64,000 nt of DNA from a cyanobacterium endosymbiont of Epithemia clementina EcSB (GTDB lineage Bacteria; Cyanobacteriota; Cyanobacteriia; Cyanobacteriales; Microcystaceae): contig NZ_CP123991.1 in the NCBI RefSeq assembly GCF_029919255.1, forward strand, positions 1,233,110 to 1,297,109, in the 5' to 3' direction. Both the position numbers and the translations under genes were made by a program. Positions within the stretch are counted from its first letter, which is position 1, and every line of letters begins with the position of its first letter. Under the pieces are notes generated by a model, which saw only the letters and a program-made list of their open reading frames with translations, had not been told where the DNA came from and ran no database searches. Shown here in pieces: positions 41,231 through 53,200 of this stretch.

Positions 41231-42372
41231 ACCTTTCAATCTTGATTACCCAAGAGATATAATTGGCTACACTACCGGATAACAAATTCATTCATTGGTA
41301 TCAGTAATCAGAAATTATAGCAAGACAACAGCAATTTAAAGGTCAAGCCAACATAGTTGATCGAGTACTTTAATATGATCGATGATCGCTAAAATTGGGG
41401 GAGGTTAGGAGTTGTTGTCCCTCTTCAGGATTAATCATTTAACTTAAGTAGTTAAGATAAACGTTATGCTCATTAGGTTTTAGTTTTTATCTTAAACTGC
41501 GTGCATTATTTCAGTGAAATTCAATGGATATACAGAACTGACAATGTAGAATTAACTAGTGAAGTCCCAGGTAAAGAAACTTCGAGGTTAAAAATTTACC
41601 AATTTTTTAGAGTTCTTAAGCTCTCTTTTTAATTAATTTGAATTGATTGTTAATACATTTGACGTTTTTAAAAACTATTCTTAGTTCAGAATGGGTAGTA
41701 ACTTCTCTAATTCAACACCTAGTCTAGTTATTAAAAGGCTTTTGGCATGCAATAAGTAGACTTTGAATACCAATTAAATCGTTTTATTTAAAAATTTTAA
41801 GCTTTATATATAAAAAATACTTTTTTTCATCTTCTTTATAATCTATTTTCTCTTAACCAAGGAATACTTTTTCTGTCTATACCTGACGTATTTATCACTT
41901 TTAACTAGTTTTTTAACGTATATTTTTTGCAAAATATTAAATATCTTACTTCTAAATTTAGAGCTTTAGGTTATTAAATTGGCTGTAATTGTATGATTTT
42001 TATGGTAGTGCTAACATTTTTACTTTTTTAAAAAAACTCTTTCTTAAAAGTTTGCTGTCCCTAATCTAGACAACTTCTTTTCTTTGCTTAGTTTATTTAC
42101 AGTTTTTCATACCTTTTTATTAGTCACTGAGTAATTTTTTTAGTAATTTATTTTTTAAATGAATTGATATTTTTTTTAAACCCATTGTTACTGTCAGATT
42201 AATGAGGGATGTTCAGTAAATCATTAACTCCAATCATTTGATAATATCTACTTTATGCCCACAAATTAGTACAAAATCCCTGGAATTATAGAAGACTTGA
42301 CTGCAGAAGTGTTAAATAGGTTAAGATACAAAAATATGCGATTTGTATACTTATTGTTCAGGATAATTATCA
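41231..42372. other. Gap upstream of dapB
   Basis: A plus-strand open piece at about 41498-41631 reads CVHYFSEIQWIYRTDNVELT and SEVPGKETSRLKIYQFF: a protein fragment of unknown family. Elsewhere AT-rich. A TATACT near 42346 could be the dapB -10. Confidence 0.4.
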
Positions 42373-43200
42373 ATGACAACTGAATCTTTAATTCCAGTAG
42401 TAGTGAACGGAGCAGCAGGTAAAATGGGGCGTGAGGTCGTTAAGGCTGTCTTTCAAGCTGAAGATATGATGTTAGTCGGAGCAGTAGATCATAACCCTGA
42501 TTATTATGGGCAAGATATCGGGGAAGTGACCGGATGTGGGGCCTTAGAGGTACCGATCGTTAATGATTTGCAAAGTATTTTAGTTTTAGCTGCCCAAGAA
42601 AAAGTACAAGGCGTTATGGTGGATTTTACTCACCCCGATGGGGTCTATGAAAATGTGCGAAGTGCGATCGCCTATGGGGTACGGCCAGTAGTAGGAACGA
42701 CAGGATTAAGCGAAGAACAAATCAAAGAATTAGGAGAATTTGCCGAAAAAGCTAGTACTGGATGTTTGATTATCCCTAATTTTTCCATTGGTATGGTGTT
42801 ATTACAACAAGCGGCAATTCAAGCATCTCAATACTTTAATCATGTAGAAATCGTTGAACTTCATCATAATCAAAAGGCAGATGCACCCAGCGGAACCGCT
42901 ATTAAAACGGCTCAAATGTTATCAGACTTGGGCAAAACGTATAATCCTCCTTCGGTGAAAGAAACAGAAACTATTCAAGGAGCAAGAGGTGGGTTGGGGA
43001 ATGATAATATTAGAATTCATAGTGTGCGTCTACCTGGCTTAATTGCCCACCAGGAAATTCTTTTTGGGGCAAAAGGGGAACTTTATACTCTACGCCATGA
43101 TACCAGTAATCGCTCTTGTTATATGGCAGGAGTTTTATTAGCTATTCGCAAAATAACTCAACTACAATCTCTTATTTATGGACTAGAAAAAATCATATAA
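42373..43200 (+). CDS. dapB: 4-hydroxy-tetrahydrodipicolinate reductase
   Basis: 275 residues. DapB reduces the dapA product with NAD(P)H in the diaminopimelate/lysine pathway, supplying both lysine and peptidoglycan. Motifs: [13 protein letters not shown] at the N-terminal Rossmann loop, [34 protein letters not shown], and [18 protein letters not shown] holding the catalytic His pair and the Lys of the active site, then [14 protein letters not shown]. Intact and full length. A HIP1 octamer (GCGATCGC) lies inside at 42664-42671. Together with the M23 peptidase and lpx genes it argues for a maintained cell envelope. Confidence 0.97.
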   Translation: MTTESLIPVVVNGAAGKMGREVVKAVFQAEDMMLVGAVDHNPDYYGQDIGEVTGCGALEVPIVNDLQSILVLAAQEKVQGVMVDFTHPDGVYENVRSAIAYGVRPVVGTTGLSEEQIKELGEFAEKASTGCLIIPNFSIGMVLLQQAAIQASQYFNHVEIVELHHNQKADAPSGTAIKTAQMLSDLGKTYNPPSVKETETIQGARGGLGNDNIRIHSVRLPGLIAHQEILFGAKGELYTLRHDTSNRSCYMAGVLLAIRKITQLQSLIYGLEKII

Positions 43201-43374
43201 CATAGAAAAAAATTGATAATTTTAAATTGACAGATTATAACTTTTGAAAATAGTAAATTTCTTGTTTATGCCTGCTTTTAGTCCTATTCAGTAGGAACAT
43301 TTACTAAGCATCAAAGCGTTAATAAAATTAATATAATTACGTTGAAACTTTGTATTATCAAATTTATTTGTATT

Positions 43375-43662
43375 CTACATTGATTGAATTAATACAAAAG
43401 GTTGTAAAATTAACGTGTTAAATGAAATGGAGGAATCAGCATTCCAAGTTGTCAATTGTTCGGGAGAGGGTTTGTGAATTAAGGCTTTGCTAATCCAATG
43501 TTGTACAGAGTTGACATCATCTTGAGCAATAGCAACCTCAACTTCTATTAGGTCTAAATGTTTAGTTACGAAAATGATAGCATCTCTTTGGACATGGGGC
43601 GTTAAATATTGCCATTTAACATCAGTAATATCTTCACTAAAGCGAGTTTGAAGGTTTTTCAT
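43375..43662 (-). CDS. DUF2288 family protein
   Basis: 95 residues, soluble. Conserved form: [56 protein letters not shown] and the ending [12 protein letters not shown], which I recognise as the small cyanobacterial/proteobacterial family DUF2288. Function unknown. It is divergent from queC: 60 bp separate its ATG (43662) from the queC start, so the two share a promoter region. Confidence 0.82.
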   Translation of the reverse strand: MKNLQTRFSEDITDVKWQYLTPHVQRDAIIFVTKHLDLIEVEVAIAQDDVNSVQHWISKALIHKPSPEQLTTWNADSSISFNTLILQPFVLIQSM

Positions 43663-43722
43663 TGGTTAATTTTCCACAATAACTGCAAAGATAGATTATT
43701 ATTAACAGGGAGTATACAAGAA

Positions 43723-44409
43723 ATGATGGATCAACCTCAAGCTGTTGTTCTGCTATCTGGAGGCTTAGATTCAGCTACTTCAGCTGCAATCGCTCTCTTC
43801 GAAGGTTACAATTTAATTGCCCTTTCTCTACGCTATGGACAACGCAACGAAAAAGAATTAGCAGCGGCTGAGAAAATAGCTCAAGACTTAGGTATCACCG
43901 AACACTACATTATTGATGTTAATATTGCCCAATGGGGAGGATCATCCCTAACTGATAAGTCTTTGACTGTTCCTCAAAAAGGAATTGAACCTGATATTAT
44001 TCCCTCTACCTACGTTCCAGGAAGAAATACTATTTTTATCGCTCTTGCCCTCTCTTTAGCAGAAACCAAAAAAGCTAAGGCGATTTTCATAGGGATTAAT
44101 GCTGTAGACTATTCAGGATATCCTGATTGTCGTTCTGACTATCTTGAAGCTTATCAAAATTTAGCTAATTTATCTTCAAAAGTAGGAGTTGAAGGCAATG
44201 CCCCTCAATTAATTGCCCCTTTACTTTGGAATTCTAAAGTAGATATTGTACACCGCGCTATTGCTCTAGGGGTTGTTATTGAGCATACTTGGTCTTGTTA
44301 TCAAGGGGGAGAAACACCCTGTGGTTTATGTGATTCTTGTCGTATGCGTGATTTTGCCTTAATTGAGGCGGGATACCCTGAATTGGCTACTCCTGAAGGG
44401 AGGGGATGA
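43723..44409 (+). CDS. queC: 7-cyano-7-deazaguanine synthase
   Basis: 228 residues from the ATG at 43723. QueC converts carboxy-deazaguanine to preQ0 using ATP and ammonia, a step toward queuosine in tRNA. The PP-loop SGGLDSATS is at 12-20; zinc is held by C192, C200, C203 and C206 ([15 protein letters not shown]); TYVPGRNT and [10 protein letters not shown] are also family-typical. The frame is open 114 bp further upstream, but that would overlap the start of the divergent DUF2288 gene and adds unrelated residues, and GGGAG precedes the chosen start. Intact. Confidence 0.96.
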   Translation: MMDQPQAVVLLSGGLDSATSAAIALFEGYNLIALSLRYGQRNEKELAAAEKIAQDLGITEHYIIDVNIAQWGGSSLTDKSLTVPQKGIEPDIIPSTYVPGRNTIFIALALSLAETKKAKAIFIGINAVDYSGYPDCRSDYLEAYQNLANLSSKVGVEGNAPQLIAPLLWNSKVDIVHRAIALGVVIEHTWSCYQGGETPCGLCDSCRMRDFALIEAGYPELATPEGRG

Positions 44410-45284
44410 TTAACGAACTCCGAAAGTCAGAACAAGAAAAAGTTTTTTACTTTGTTTTGTGTACTTTCACTTAATATTAAGATTCGATAAGTTGACTAAA
44501 ATCGATATCTTCATAAATTCGAGAAATAGGAGAACAAGTCAATAGGATGTAAATGTAATAAAGTTTTATTTTTTTACAGAAATAAAGTTCCTAAAATTTA
44601 TACTTAAAAAGTATAAATATTTATACGTTATTTTCTTGAGCATTAATTAAGACATGTCCTTTTAGGATATCGACTTCAACTTTACGATAGAACTTAAATT
44701 TGTCTCCTTAATCAAAGGCTTCTTTAGAAGGTATAAAACTTAAATAACTAAGCGAGGATGATAGGTAACAATAGATTATGATTATCTATCAAGCATTCCT
44801 TATAATAATTGTAGTACTTGTAATCTAAGGAGCAGAAGAAATTATCATCGTTTTTTATACATCCCTAGTTTAAAATATACTATTATTAAGTTAATAGTAA
44901 TTTTGTAATGATAAATTATTCCCCGCTTAATAAAGTAAGTATTTACGTGAACATATTTATATCTAATAGATTAGATTACTTCCTATTCAAAACTTTTTTA
45001 AAAAAAATAATTGGGGCTTAAATTTTGCTAATCTATTGTTTGTTTAAATTTTTTAGAAGCCTAAAAATCATAATTGTTGAACAACATTTTTTTAAAAATT
45101 AACTAATTAGAGCGTAATTTTTGTCGCTAAATTAATAAATGTCAATACAGCTTAAATTCCAAGTATTTACTGTTTTCTAATTTTTAGAGTTAAATTTAAT
45201 TGTTGATAATGCTTTTATAGTAAAATAATTTGCCTTAAATTTAAGAAAATAAAAAGTATAAATTCTGAAAAAAAAAGATGAACA
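44410..45284. other. Gap after queC with fragment
   Basis: The minus strand at about 44640-44800 reads YLSFIPSKEAFD, a stop, then GDKFKFYRKVEVDILKGHVL in one frame: a decayed protein gene of unknown family. Otherwise AT-rich. Confidence 0.4.
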
Positions 45285-46030
45285 ATGCGTGTTCTAATTA
45301 TGGGATAAGTCAGTTTTATTCAAATAAGCTCATAAAGAGCTTACCCAACTAACAGAAAAATTTAATATTATATTTGATAACAATAGTTGGGAATTAAATG
45401 ATGCTCAATCTCTAGTATATATCTAGTATAAATTTTATTGAATAAGGTTTAATATTTCGTTTATGTTAATTCTATCTGGATTTATTTAAAAAATCAACAA
45501 ACACCCCATATTGATAAATAGGAAAGTTCAAAATAGAATTTTTAAAACCTAAAAGCGGCACTCATTTTACTTCTATTTATCCCAATTATTTCTAAGATAC
45601 TCATCATTATAAGAATTTATAAGTCTAGTTTTGTTGATAAAACTGTTTATGATTTCTCCTTCTCTATTTCTAGAAATAGATTATATTCTACTCAGTTTCA
45701 CTATGTTCAAGACTTAGTTAAAAAAATTGCTCCTATATTAGGAGACAAATAAGCAATAGGACAAATTTATAAAGTTTTAGGCGAAAGTTATGTGATCTTT
45801 GATGGACTAGCTTATGCTTGTGGAATGGCGGCGGGAAAGTCACCAGATTAGATAAAAATTATTGGTTATAAGCCTGAGCAGTTTAACTTAGATAAAAATA
45901 AAGCTTTTTCCCTAAAAAATAACACATTGTTGCTGATATTTATCAAATATTAAAGGAATTAAACTACGTATAAAAATATGATTGATTTAAGGACTAAAAG
46001 ATTATTTAAAGAGTAATTGTTTTGTAATGT
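45285..46030 (+). pseudogene. Decayed CSP41-like NAD-dependent epimerase
   Basis: Begins ATG-MRVLIMG then a stop where GGTRFIG should follow. Readable pieces come in the right order: LTKELTQLTEKF, FDNNSWELNDAQSLVYI, then YSTQFHYVQDLVKKIAPILG, AIGQIYKVLGESYVIFDGLA, YACGMAAGKSPD, KIIGYKPEQFNLDKNKAFSL, and the tail HIVADIYQILKELNYV. This is the atypical short-chain dehydrogenase/epimerase family of chloroplast CSP41 and cyanobacterial homologs. At least six stops or shifts interrupt it. The middle (about 45430-45640) is the most decayed. It cannot make an active protein. Confidence 0.85.
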
Positions 46031-46183
46031 AACTTGACCAAGCTAACACCTATTTTCTTCTTTACAATTAGATTTGTGATAGACTGCCTTTTTTCATGAA
46101 AAGAAGGCTTTAGTATATATTAATTTCTTAATTAAATCGACTAAAAAAAATGAATCAGATTAATTCTCATCCTTATCTCATAT

Positions 46184-46597
46184 TTAGGGTTGTTCTGAAT
46201 TATTATTAGACAATACAGGAGAGGATGGATTTTTTTGTATTTCTAATTCTTGTTTCATAGTTTTTAAGATAGTCGCGAGTTTTTCTTCTTCTGGGAATAA
46301 TTGAACCAATTTTTCCATTGGGATAATAGCCCCTTCTAAGTCTTTGAGTTGCAATTTTGCTTCTATTAATCCCTGTAGCGCAGTAGGATTTTTGGGTTCG
46401 CGTTTTAATACCTGTTCATATCCGTCTGCGATTGCCTGTAACTTTTCTCGTTGGGAACTGTTGGTGGTGGAGGTTGCTAATGGATACGGAGATTGATTTA
46501 TTGAACGCGACATGGGGAGTATCATAACTCCCAGTAAAGCTAAACCTGAGAGGATAACAACAATTCTTTGAAATGGTTTTTGAGGATTATTAGACAT
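46184..46597 (-). CDS. Membrane-anchored TPR-like protein
   Basis: 137 residues. N-terminal hydrophobic segment (about 11-30, IVVILSGLALLGVMILPM) anchors it with the rest likely periplasmic. One and a half tetratricopeptide units follow (about 50-118): LQAIADGYEQVLKREPKNPT and ALQGLIEAKLQLKDLEGAII. The tail is low-complexity. I suspect relatives are longer, so this may be shortened, but the frame is intact with a proper stop. Likely a protein-interaction factor; no specific partner known. It follows the membrane protein gene 110 bp upstream on the same strand. Confidence 0.7.
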   Translation of the reverse strand: MSNNPQKPFQRIVVILSGLALLGVMILPMSRSINQSPYPLATSTTNSSQREKLQAIADGYEQVLKREPKNPTALQGLIEAKLQLKDLEGAIIPMEKLVQLFPEEEKLATILKTMKQELEIQKNPSSPVLSNNNSEQP

Positions 46598-46707
46598 AAT
46601 CTTAATATTATAGAGCAGATATTATCAGTTTAGTTAATGAAATACAATCGATATAACACAGTATACAATGTTGCATCAAAGTTTATTTCTCTTTCAAAAG
46701 ATCCCCT

Positions 46708-47205
46708 CTAAGTATATCCATGAAAAACGGCCAGCCCCAATCCAAAACTCCCCAGACAGATTACCATCAAAATAAACAAAACTTTCCATTGCGGATACCC
46801 TTTATCTTGTAGTTCTAACTTTCCCAAAGTAGCTGCACACAACAACAAGAGTAGCCTGATAAAATACTCTAGCCAACAAACCATCAAGACAACGGCAAAA
46901 GTCCAGCAGAGTACAGAAACCATAGCACGATTATCGGATTTAAACCCACTCCCAAATACGATAGTAATCAACGCAACTGGTGCTGCAACTAAACTAGCAG
47001 TAATTATTAGTACGAGAACCCCAGCCAAAATGTGCAACATCAAAAATACTGTGTCACTTTCGAGAAGCCATCCCCAAGTTTTCCCCTGTTGAATCAAGTA
47101 ACGAGTTAAGGATGAGACAGAGAGACCTACATTCCAGCCAAACAGACAATAGGTGGAGAAAACAACACTCAACGAAAGGAAAGAAGACTTAGTGGACCAC
47201 GACAT
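46708..47205 (-). CDS. Conserved membrane protein, four predicted helices
   Basis: 165 residues, strongly hydrophobic, with helices at about 8-30, 52-82, 92-118 and 140-162. Short polar loops include RYLIQQGKTWGWLLESD and GKLELQDKGYPQWK. No enzyme motif. It resembles cyanobacterial proteins annotated only as hypothetical. It is upstream of the TPR-like gene on the same strand, possibly co-transcribed with it. Confidence 0.65.
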   Translation of the reverse strand: MSWSTKSSFLSLSVVFSTYCLFGWNVGLSVSSLTRYLIQQGKTWGWLLESDTVFLMLHILAGVLVLIITASLVAAPVALITIVFGSGFKSDNRAMVSVLCWTFAVVLMVCWLEYFIRLLLLLCAATLGKLELQDKGYPQWKVLFILMVICLGSFGLGLAVFHGYT

Positions 47206-47616
47206 CGTCAGATAATAAGCGAAAAGTGCTAAATCTTATTAAGAATACGTTTTTTTTTAAGCTTTGTCTAGAAGACTTAAACAGTCTCATTAGCTTAGAG
47301 ATAATTGTGGGGCAAAACACTTTTTTGTAAGTCATTAAGCCTATTCTGTATCGCCTAAAGTGGTCAGGGTTAGGAGGATTTCACGACATGATCTGAATCA
47401 TATAATCGAAAAGGCCATAGAACAACGGACTTCTGAAGTGGGATAACAATCTGAAGTTCACTCTACTTTGGGTGGAGAGCGTCTGTGGGTTGAAGACAAG
47501 AAAAGACCTTGATTTAAGCGAACCCGTTAAACTGAAAATCCGAGACAGTGATCTTTAGAAAATTCACCTCCTGAAGTGAGTGGGGTATGTCAATAAGGTA
47601 ACAAGATAATATTAGT
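47206..47616. other. Gap downstream of lipA
   Basis: About 410 bp. The plus strand near 47435-47510 reads SEVHSTLGGERLWVEDKKRP before a stop: a small gene fragment of unknown kind, of higher GC than its surroundings. Confidence 0.35.
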
Positions 47617-48522
47617 TTAAGCTTGCCCTGCATGATAAGAACTTCGAACCAAAGGGCCTGAACGGACGTGGCAGAATCCTAGAGACCGTCCGATTTCTCC
47701 TAATTTATCAAATTCTTCAGGAGCCCAGTATTTTTGCACAGGGAGATGGTCTAAAGACGGACGCATATACTGTCCTAAGGTAAGGTTATCGCATCCCACT
47801 TTTCTTAAATCTTTAAGGGTTTCGATAATTTCTATTTCTGTTTCCCCATGCCCCAACATCAATCCTGATTTGGTCGTAATGGATTCATCAAGTTCTTTGA
47901 CCCACTTCAAAACACCCAAAGAACGCTCGTATTTAGCCCCTCTTCTCACGATATTTTGCAAACGTCTAACGGTTTCAAGATTGTGATTATAACAGGCAGG
48001 CTTAGCAGCTACAATCGTAGCAACTCGTTGTCTTTGAGTAATTTTTCCTTCTTTCCCTCCCCAAAAGTCTGGAGTTAGTACTTCAATCTCAGTATGGGGG
48101 TTGCTCTGACGAATGGACTCCATAACTCTGACAAACCAATTCGCACCTCCATCAGCTAAGTCATCCCGCGCTACAGAGGTTAAAACAACATAGAGTAATC
48201 CTAATAAATTGACTGATTCCGCTACTTTCTGCGGTTCTAAGGCATCCAATGGCATGGGGGAATGACCTTTATCCACTTGACAAAAACCACACGAACGAGT
48301 GCAGGTTGGACCCATTAACAGAAAGGTCGCTGTTTTCTGCGCGTAACATTCCCCTCGGTTTGGACAACGACCTTCTTCACATATTGTATGAATGTTTCGT
48401 CGTTTGATAATACGCTGAACGGCAGAAATCTCACTGGCTTTACCAACAGAGCGTCTAAGCCAAGGAGGAATAGACATCAAGTTTGTTTGGTAGCGATTAT
48501 TAGTTGATGTACTTTTTTCCAT
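47617..48522 (-). CDS. lipA: Lipoyl synthase
   Basis: 301 residues. Radical-SAM enzyme that inserts two sulfurs into octanoyl groups on lipoyl domains. The auxiliary cluster cysteines are C48, C53 and C59 ([12 protein letters not shown]) and the radical-SAM triad is C74, C78 and C81 (CTRSCGFC). The C-terminal RSSYHAGQA holds the conserved RSSY Ser that ligates the auxiliary cluster. [16 protein letters not shown] and [13 protein letters not shown] are also family marks. Intact, so lipoate-dependent enzymes (pyruvate dehydrogenase, glycine cleavage) are probably still present. Confidence 0.97.
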   Translation of the reverse strand: MEKSTSTNNRYQTNLMSIPPWLRRSVGKASEISAVQRIIKRRNIHTICEEGRCPNRGECYAQKTATFLLMGPTCTRSCGFCQVDKGHSPMPLDALEPQKVAESVNLLGLLYVVLTSVARDDLADGGANWFVRVMESIRQSNPHTEIEVLTPDFWGGKEGKITQRQRVATIVAAKPACYNHNLETVRRLQNIVRRGAKYERSLGVLKWVKELDESITTKSGLMLGHGETEIEIIETLKDLRKVGCDNLTLGQYMRPSLDHLPVQKYWAPEEFDKLGEIGRSLGFCHVRSGPLVRSSYHAGQA

Positions 48523-49035
48523 AGTTAATCTGGGATAGAAAATTACACTTTTCTAGTGATCTGAAACTATAAGGAAAATATTTGACTTTATTAACTCTCT
48601 TAAGTTAATCATGTTTGGTTAATTAAGACAAAGGGTGATTTTTGCTTCTGATGCACTACCCTTAACCAAGGGTAATATACTCTCTCAATCATGGCCGTGC
48701 GGTAAGAATAGTTGGAAACCAATGTTTCATTGGTGAAATTTACTTAATAAGGAGGAAGGACTTTTTCTTGACTGGTGATGGATATGCTTAACTTACTATT
48801 CGCTTGAATTGTAAGTTAATTTTCGTGTTAAAAGAGTAAAAAAAATTGCTTGACACTGTTAATACTACCTTGATAAACTATACAAAATCTCTCAGCTAAA
48901 AAACAAAAACTAGACTGAGTTATGAAAGTAAAAACTGATTAAAGTAAGAGTTTTGTTAAAAAAATCAATATTTCACCATCTTTAATTTAGTTTTTTTAGT
49001 CAGTCAGCTACTTAAAAATGGAAAGTTAAACCAAA
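48523..49035. other. lipA leader and spacer
   Basis: About 510 bp. It contains an ACCAATGTTTCATTGGT hairpin (48718-48734) and a GGAGGAAGG Shine-Dalgarno-like site (48752-48760) followed by no open frame of note, perhaps the remains of a small gene. Nothing else identified. Confidence 0.4.
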
Positions 49036-50229
49036 TCAATTAGTATTTTTTAAACTATCAAAAACTGGCAAAGTAAACCAGAACTTAGCCCCAGCATTTG
49101 GATTAGTGATTACCCCAATTTCTCCCCCATGGGCTTCAATAATTTGACGACAAAGGTAAAGTCCTAAACCTAACCCTAATGTTTTTTTTGCCCCATCTCC
49201 TCGATGATATCTTTCAAATAAGTTCTCGGCTTGTTCTGAATTCATTCCTACTCCATCATCAGCTAAGATACAGATAACCATTCTTTTATCTTGAGAAGAT
49301 TTTTCAATCACCTTCTGAGTATAAAAAGCTGATTTTTGGGAAGTTAAAACTTCAGCATTTATAGTTAATTTTAAGCCAGGCGGATTATGTTTAAGGGCAT
49401 TAGCCAACAAATTTTCAAACACCCGCCATAGGCGATCACTATCTCCATTAACTACTGGTAATTCAGGAGATATTAAGACATCTAATATACCTTTATGTTC
49501 CTTTAATATTGGTTGCCATTCTGCAGCTAATTTCTGACTCAATGAAAATAAATCCAAGGGGGTACAATTAAGACAGACTCCTCCCATTTCAAATTGTTGG
49601 GTCTCTACTAAAGAATTAATTAAATTAAGTTGGCGATCACAACTAGCTACTATCTGTTCTAATACTGCATTAGACATCTCTATGGTTGGCTTATTTTCTT
49701 TTCTTCCTTTTTTAAGTAGGTTTTTCAAAACCATGGCCATTCCTAACACAGGGTTACGTAAGTCGTGAGATACTGCATGAAGGTAAACCCGCAAGGTTTG
49801 TTCTGTTTTTTTTCGTTCTTTTATTTCTTGTTGGAGTTGTTTTTTTTGCCGTTGTATAGTTAATTGATTTTCAACTCTAGCAATAACTTCCTCTTCCTGA
49901 AATGGCTTACAAATATAGTCTACTCCTCCCACTTCAAAAGCTTTTACCTTATCTAAAATATCGTCAAGTGCACTAATAAAAATAACAGGAATTTCTTTGG
50001 TTTTGTGATTATCTTTTAGAGTTTGACAAACTTCATAGCCATTGATTCCTGTCATATTAATATCTAACAAAATGACATCAGGGGGAACTTGAGATACAGT
50101 TTTTAAGGCCATCTGTCCATTAAGAGCCTTACGGACTTTATAGCCCTGTTCTGATAACATGGCTGAGAGTAAACGCAGGTTATCAAGAGTGTCATCAACG
50201 ACAAGAAGATTGCCTTTTTCTAAGATCAT
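49036..50229 (-). CDS. Response-regulator/histidine-kinase hybrid
   Basis: 397 residues: N-terminal receiver (about 5-122) with acidic pair D12/D13, phosphoacceptor D56 (ILLDINM) and K108 (CKPF); a coiled-coil linker (about 125-145); HisKA with H155 in HAVSHDLRNP; and HATPase_c with DDGVGMN and GLGLGLYLCRQI. The receiver-first layout, common in cyanobacteria, suggests the receiver is phosphorylated by a partner and controls the kinase. Its start is only 6 bp after the stop of the larger hybrid kinase, so the two are co-transcribed and likely act in one phosphorelay. No DNA-binding output is present, so the final regulator is elsewhere. Confidence 0.93.
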   Translation of the reverse strand: MILEKGNLLVVDDTLDNLRLLSAMLSEQGYKVRKALNGQMALKTVSQVPPDVILLDINMTGINGYEVCQTLKDNHKTKEIPVIFISALDDILDKVKAFEVGGVDYICKPFQEEEVIARVENQLTIQRQKKQLQQEIKERKKTEQTLRVYLHAVSHDLRNPVLGMAMVLKNLLKKGRKENKPTIEMSNAVLEQIVASCDRQLNLINSLVETQQFEMGGVCLNCTPLDLFSLSQKLAAEWQPILKEHKGILDVLISPELPVVNGDSDRLWRVFENLLANALKHNPPGLKLTINAEVLTSQKSAFYTQKVIEKSSQDKRMVICILADDGVGMNSEQAENLFERYHRGDGAKKTLGLGLGLYLCRQIIEAHGGEIGVITNPNAGAKFWFTLPVFDSLKNTN

Positions 50230-50235
50230 AAGTTG

Positions 50236-53200
50236 CTAATCATCTAAATTATTATTAACTATTGCCTTATTTGTTAATTCAATAATCTGATCAAAAAGAA
50301 AGTCATTAGCCCAATCTTTTAGAGTAACAGCTAAAAGCTCACTTGCTGGAGTGATTTGAGTAATTAAATCTAGTATGGCATCATCGCTGCATTCTATAGC
50401 AGCTTGGTGAACTTGACTGATCCATTCAGGAGACATCATAGATAATAGTTGCAATAGATCATCGGAGGTATCTTTTTGTCCTCCAACATCTGTTTCCTCT
50501 ATTCGATTATCTTCTCCTCTCATAGACTCGTAAATATAGCAAATACCAAGGTGATGGGCAATCTTATCCCATAAAACTTCTTCTCGAAAGGGTTTTCGCA
50601 TAAAGTCATCACATCCGGCTGACAAAACAACATTGCGTTCCTCTTCAAAGGCACTAGCAGTTAAGGCGATGATTACGGTAGCCTGTCCTTTGGTGGTAGT
50701 TTTGATGCGTTGGGTAGCTTCGTAGCCATCGATAATAGGCATTCTCATGTCCATTAACACTAGATGGGGTTCCCACCTTTCCCAAATATCAATAGCTTCT
50801 TTTCCGTTGCTGGCCTGACGAACTTCAAACCCCATCGATGAGAGCAATTTAACTAAAAGAATACGACTTTCTAGACGATCGTCCACCGCTAGGATACGGT
50901 ATCTGGGTTGGCCAGGAGCTAATCCAATGACTTTGCGAATAGGTTTTTTCGTTTCAATAGCACTAGCCGATGCTATCTGTCCCTTAATGGTAAAAGTAAA
51001 TAAACTGCCTTGGCCCAGCACGCTATTAACCTGAATATCGCCCCCCATTAACTGCACAAACTTCTGACTAATGGGTAAGCCTAACCCTGTTCCCTCTTGA
51101 GCGTTGCGTCCGGTTTCTGTCTGTCCAAAAGCAGCGAATAGTTGGTCTATCTCTTCGGGGGCAATACCTAGTCCAGTATCTTCTACCTCAAAGGTAATCA
51201 TAATTTTTTCTGATTCCCGATTCCCTTTAACCCGCAGAGTGACACCCCCTTCATCGGTGAATTTAATGGCATTGCCTAATAGATTGATTAAAACTTGCCG
51301 TAATTTTCCTTCATCGGTGGTCAGGTATTGGGGAACTTCTGGGGTATGTTCAAAAATCAGTTGCAACCCCTTAGCTTCAGCTTTTAACTTTAGCATAGCT
51401 TCTATGTTAGAAAGCAAGCGATATAGGTCAAAACTATTCTGGTTTAAACTCGTGCGGCCTGCTTCAATTTTGGACATTTCTAGGATGTCGTTGAGCAAAG
51501 TTAATAAATGCTCGCCACTACGTGAGATGATCGACAAATTCTGCTGCTGTTCTTGACTTAAACTGCGATCACGTTGCATTACCTGAGTGAACCCTAAAAT
51601 AGCATTGAGGGGAGTCCGTAATTCATGACTCATACTAGCCAAAAATTCACTTTTAGCACGATTGGCGGCATCTGCAGCTTCTTTAGCTTTTTTCAGGGCT
51701 ATTTCTGCTTGTTTGCGTTGGGTGATATCTCGCACTATGGCAGTAAATACTTTGCGTCCCTTAAGTTTAATTTTAGAAATGGAGACTTCGGCTAAAAATT
51801 CGCTCCCATCTTGACGAAGACCAAAAACGGGGCGACGACCTCCCATTTGTCTAGCAATTTCAGAGGCTATACTAAAATCCTTAATATGTCGGTGGTGACT
51901 GTCACTAAACCTTTGGGGAATAAGTAGATCAAAAGGGCGTCCTAACACTTCTGATGCTTGGTAGCCAAAGGTTTTTTCGGCAGAGTGGTTAAACAAGGTA
52001 ATACACTGATTCTCATCAATAGAAATAATCGCCTCATTCGCATTATCTAAAATGCCAGCAAACCTAGCTTTAGACTCAGTGCGTTCTTCTTCTGCTTGAG
52101 ATCTTGCTTGGGCAATAGCCAAGAATTCTCCCACTAGTTTCAAGACATTTATATCTTCTTGAGTCCAATGTTTGGTAATTTTTCCGTCAAACCCTAAATA
52201 CCCTAACGTTTGGCCAGTGGCCACCATAGGAACTACAACTAGGGTAGGACTAAGACTATTTTTAAATATTTCCCTTTCGTCGATCGCTTGTCGGGGCAGA
52301 TCTTCTGGTGAGTTTACTCGAATAGGATGGCCTTTCAGGAGTTGTTCTGAGAACCAGGGAAAGTCTTGTAAAGGAATATTTTGGGACTGCTTTTTAGTAG
52401 AGGGAATATTTTCGTTACACCATTCATGGGTCATATTCCAAAGGCATTGTTGAGGAGAATGACGTATGATGTAGCCGCGATCACCGTTGGTAAATTCTCC
52501 TAGAGCTGCTAGGGTAAATTCAACAGCAGTATTGAAGTCTTGATCAATTAATTGTCTAGCAATACTGCTAAGTAAACTATCACGTTGAGCTTGCTTTTTT
52601 AAGGTTTCTTCTCGTCGTTGGCGATCAGTAATATCTCTACTAATCCCAATCGATCCCATTAAGTTACCATCAGGACAACAAAAGGGGGTTTTTAATGTGT
52701 CGAGAAGACGACGACTTCCATCAGGATAAGTAATCCATTCTTCATTACGATGAGCTTGTTTGTTGTGAATCATAATACGATCTTGTTCCCGAAAAAATAG
52801 GGCTTCTTCGGGACTAAAAAGATCAAAATCTGTTTTTCCAATAATATCTTTTCTGTCGCGTCCGACAAAAGTTTCAAAGGCGTTATTACAGACCTTATAA
52901 AACCCTTGAGGATCTTTACAAAAGATAAAGTCAGGAATACAATCAATTAGGGAGCTTAATAGAATTTGCTCTTGTTTACGATCGCTAATATCACTGTGGG
53001 TTCCTACCATCCTAATTGGGTTTTCTTGTTTATCCCAAAGGGCTTGTCCCCGTGATAAAATCCACTTATAAGTTCCATCTTTACATTTGAGTCGAAATTC
53101 AACCGTATAATGGTTAGTTTTTCTTTCCAAATGAGCTCGTACTGCAGCCATTACCCTTTCTCTATCTTGGGGATGTAGCAACATTTTCCAAGTATCCAAA

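Noticed and set aside
51104-52453. Plus-strand ORFs of 93 and 150 codons
   Set aside because: Antisense to the hybrid histidine kinase.
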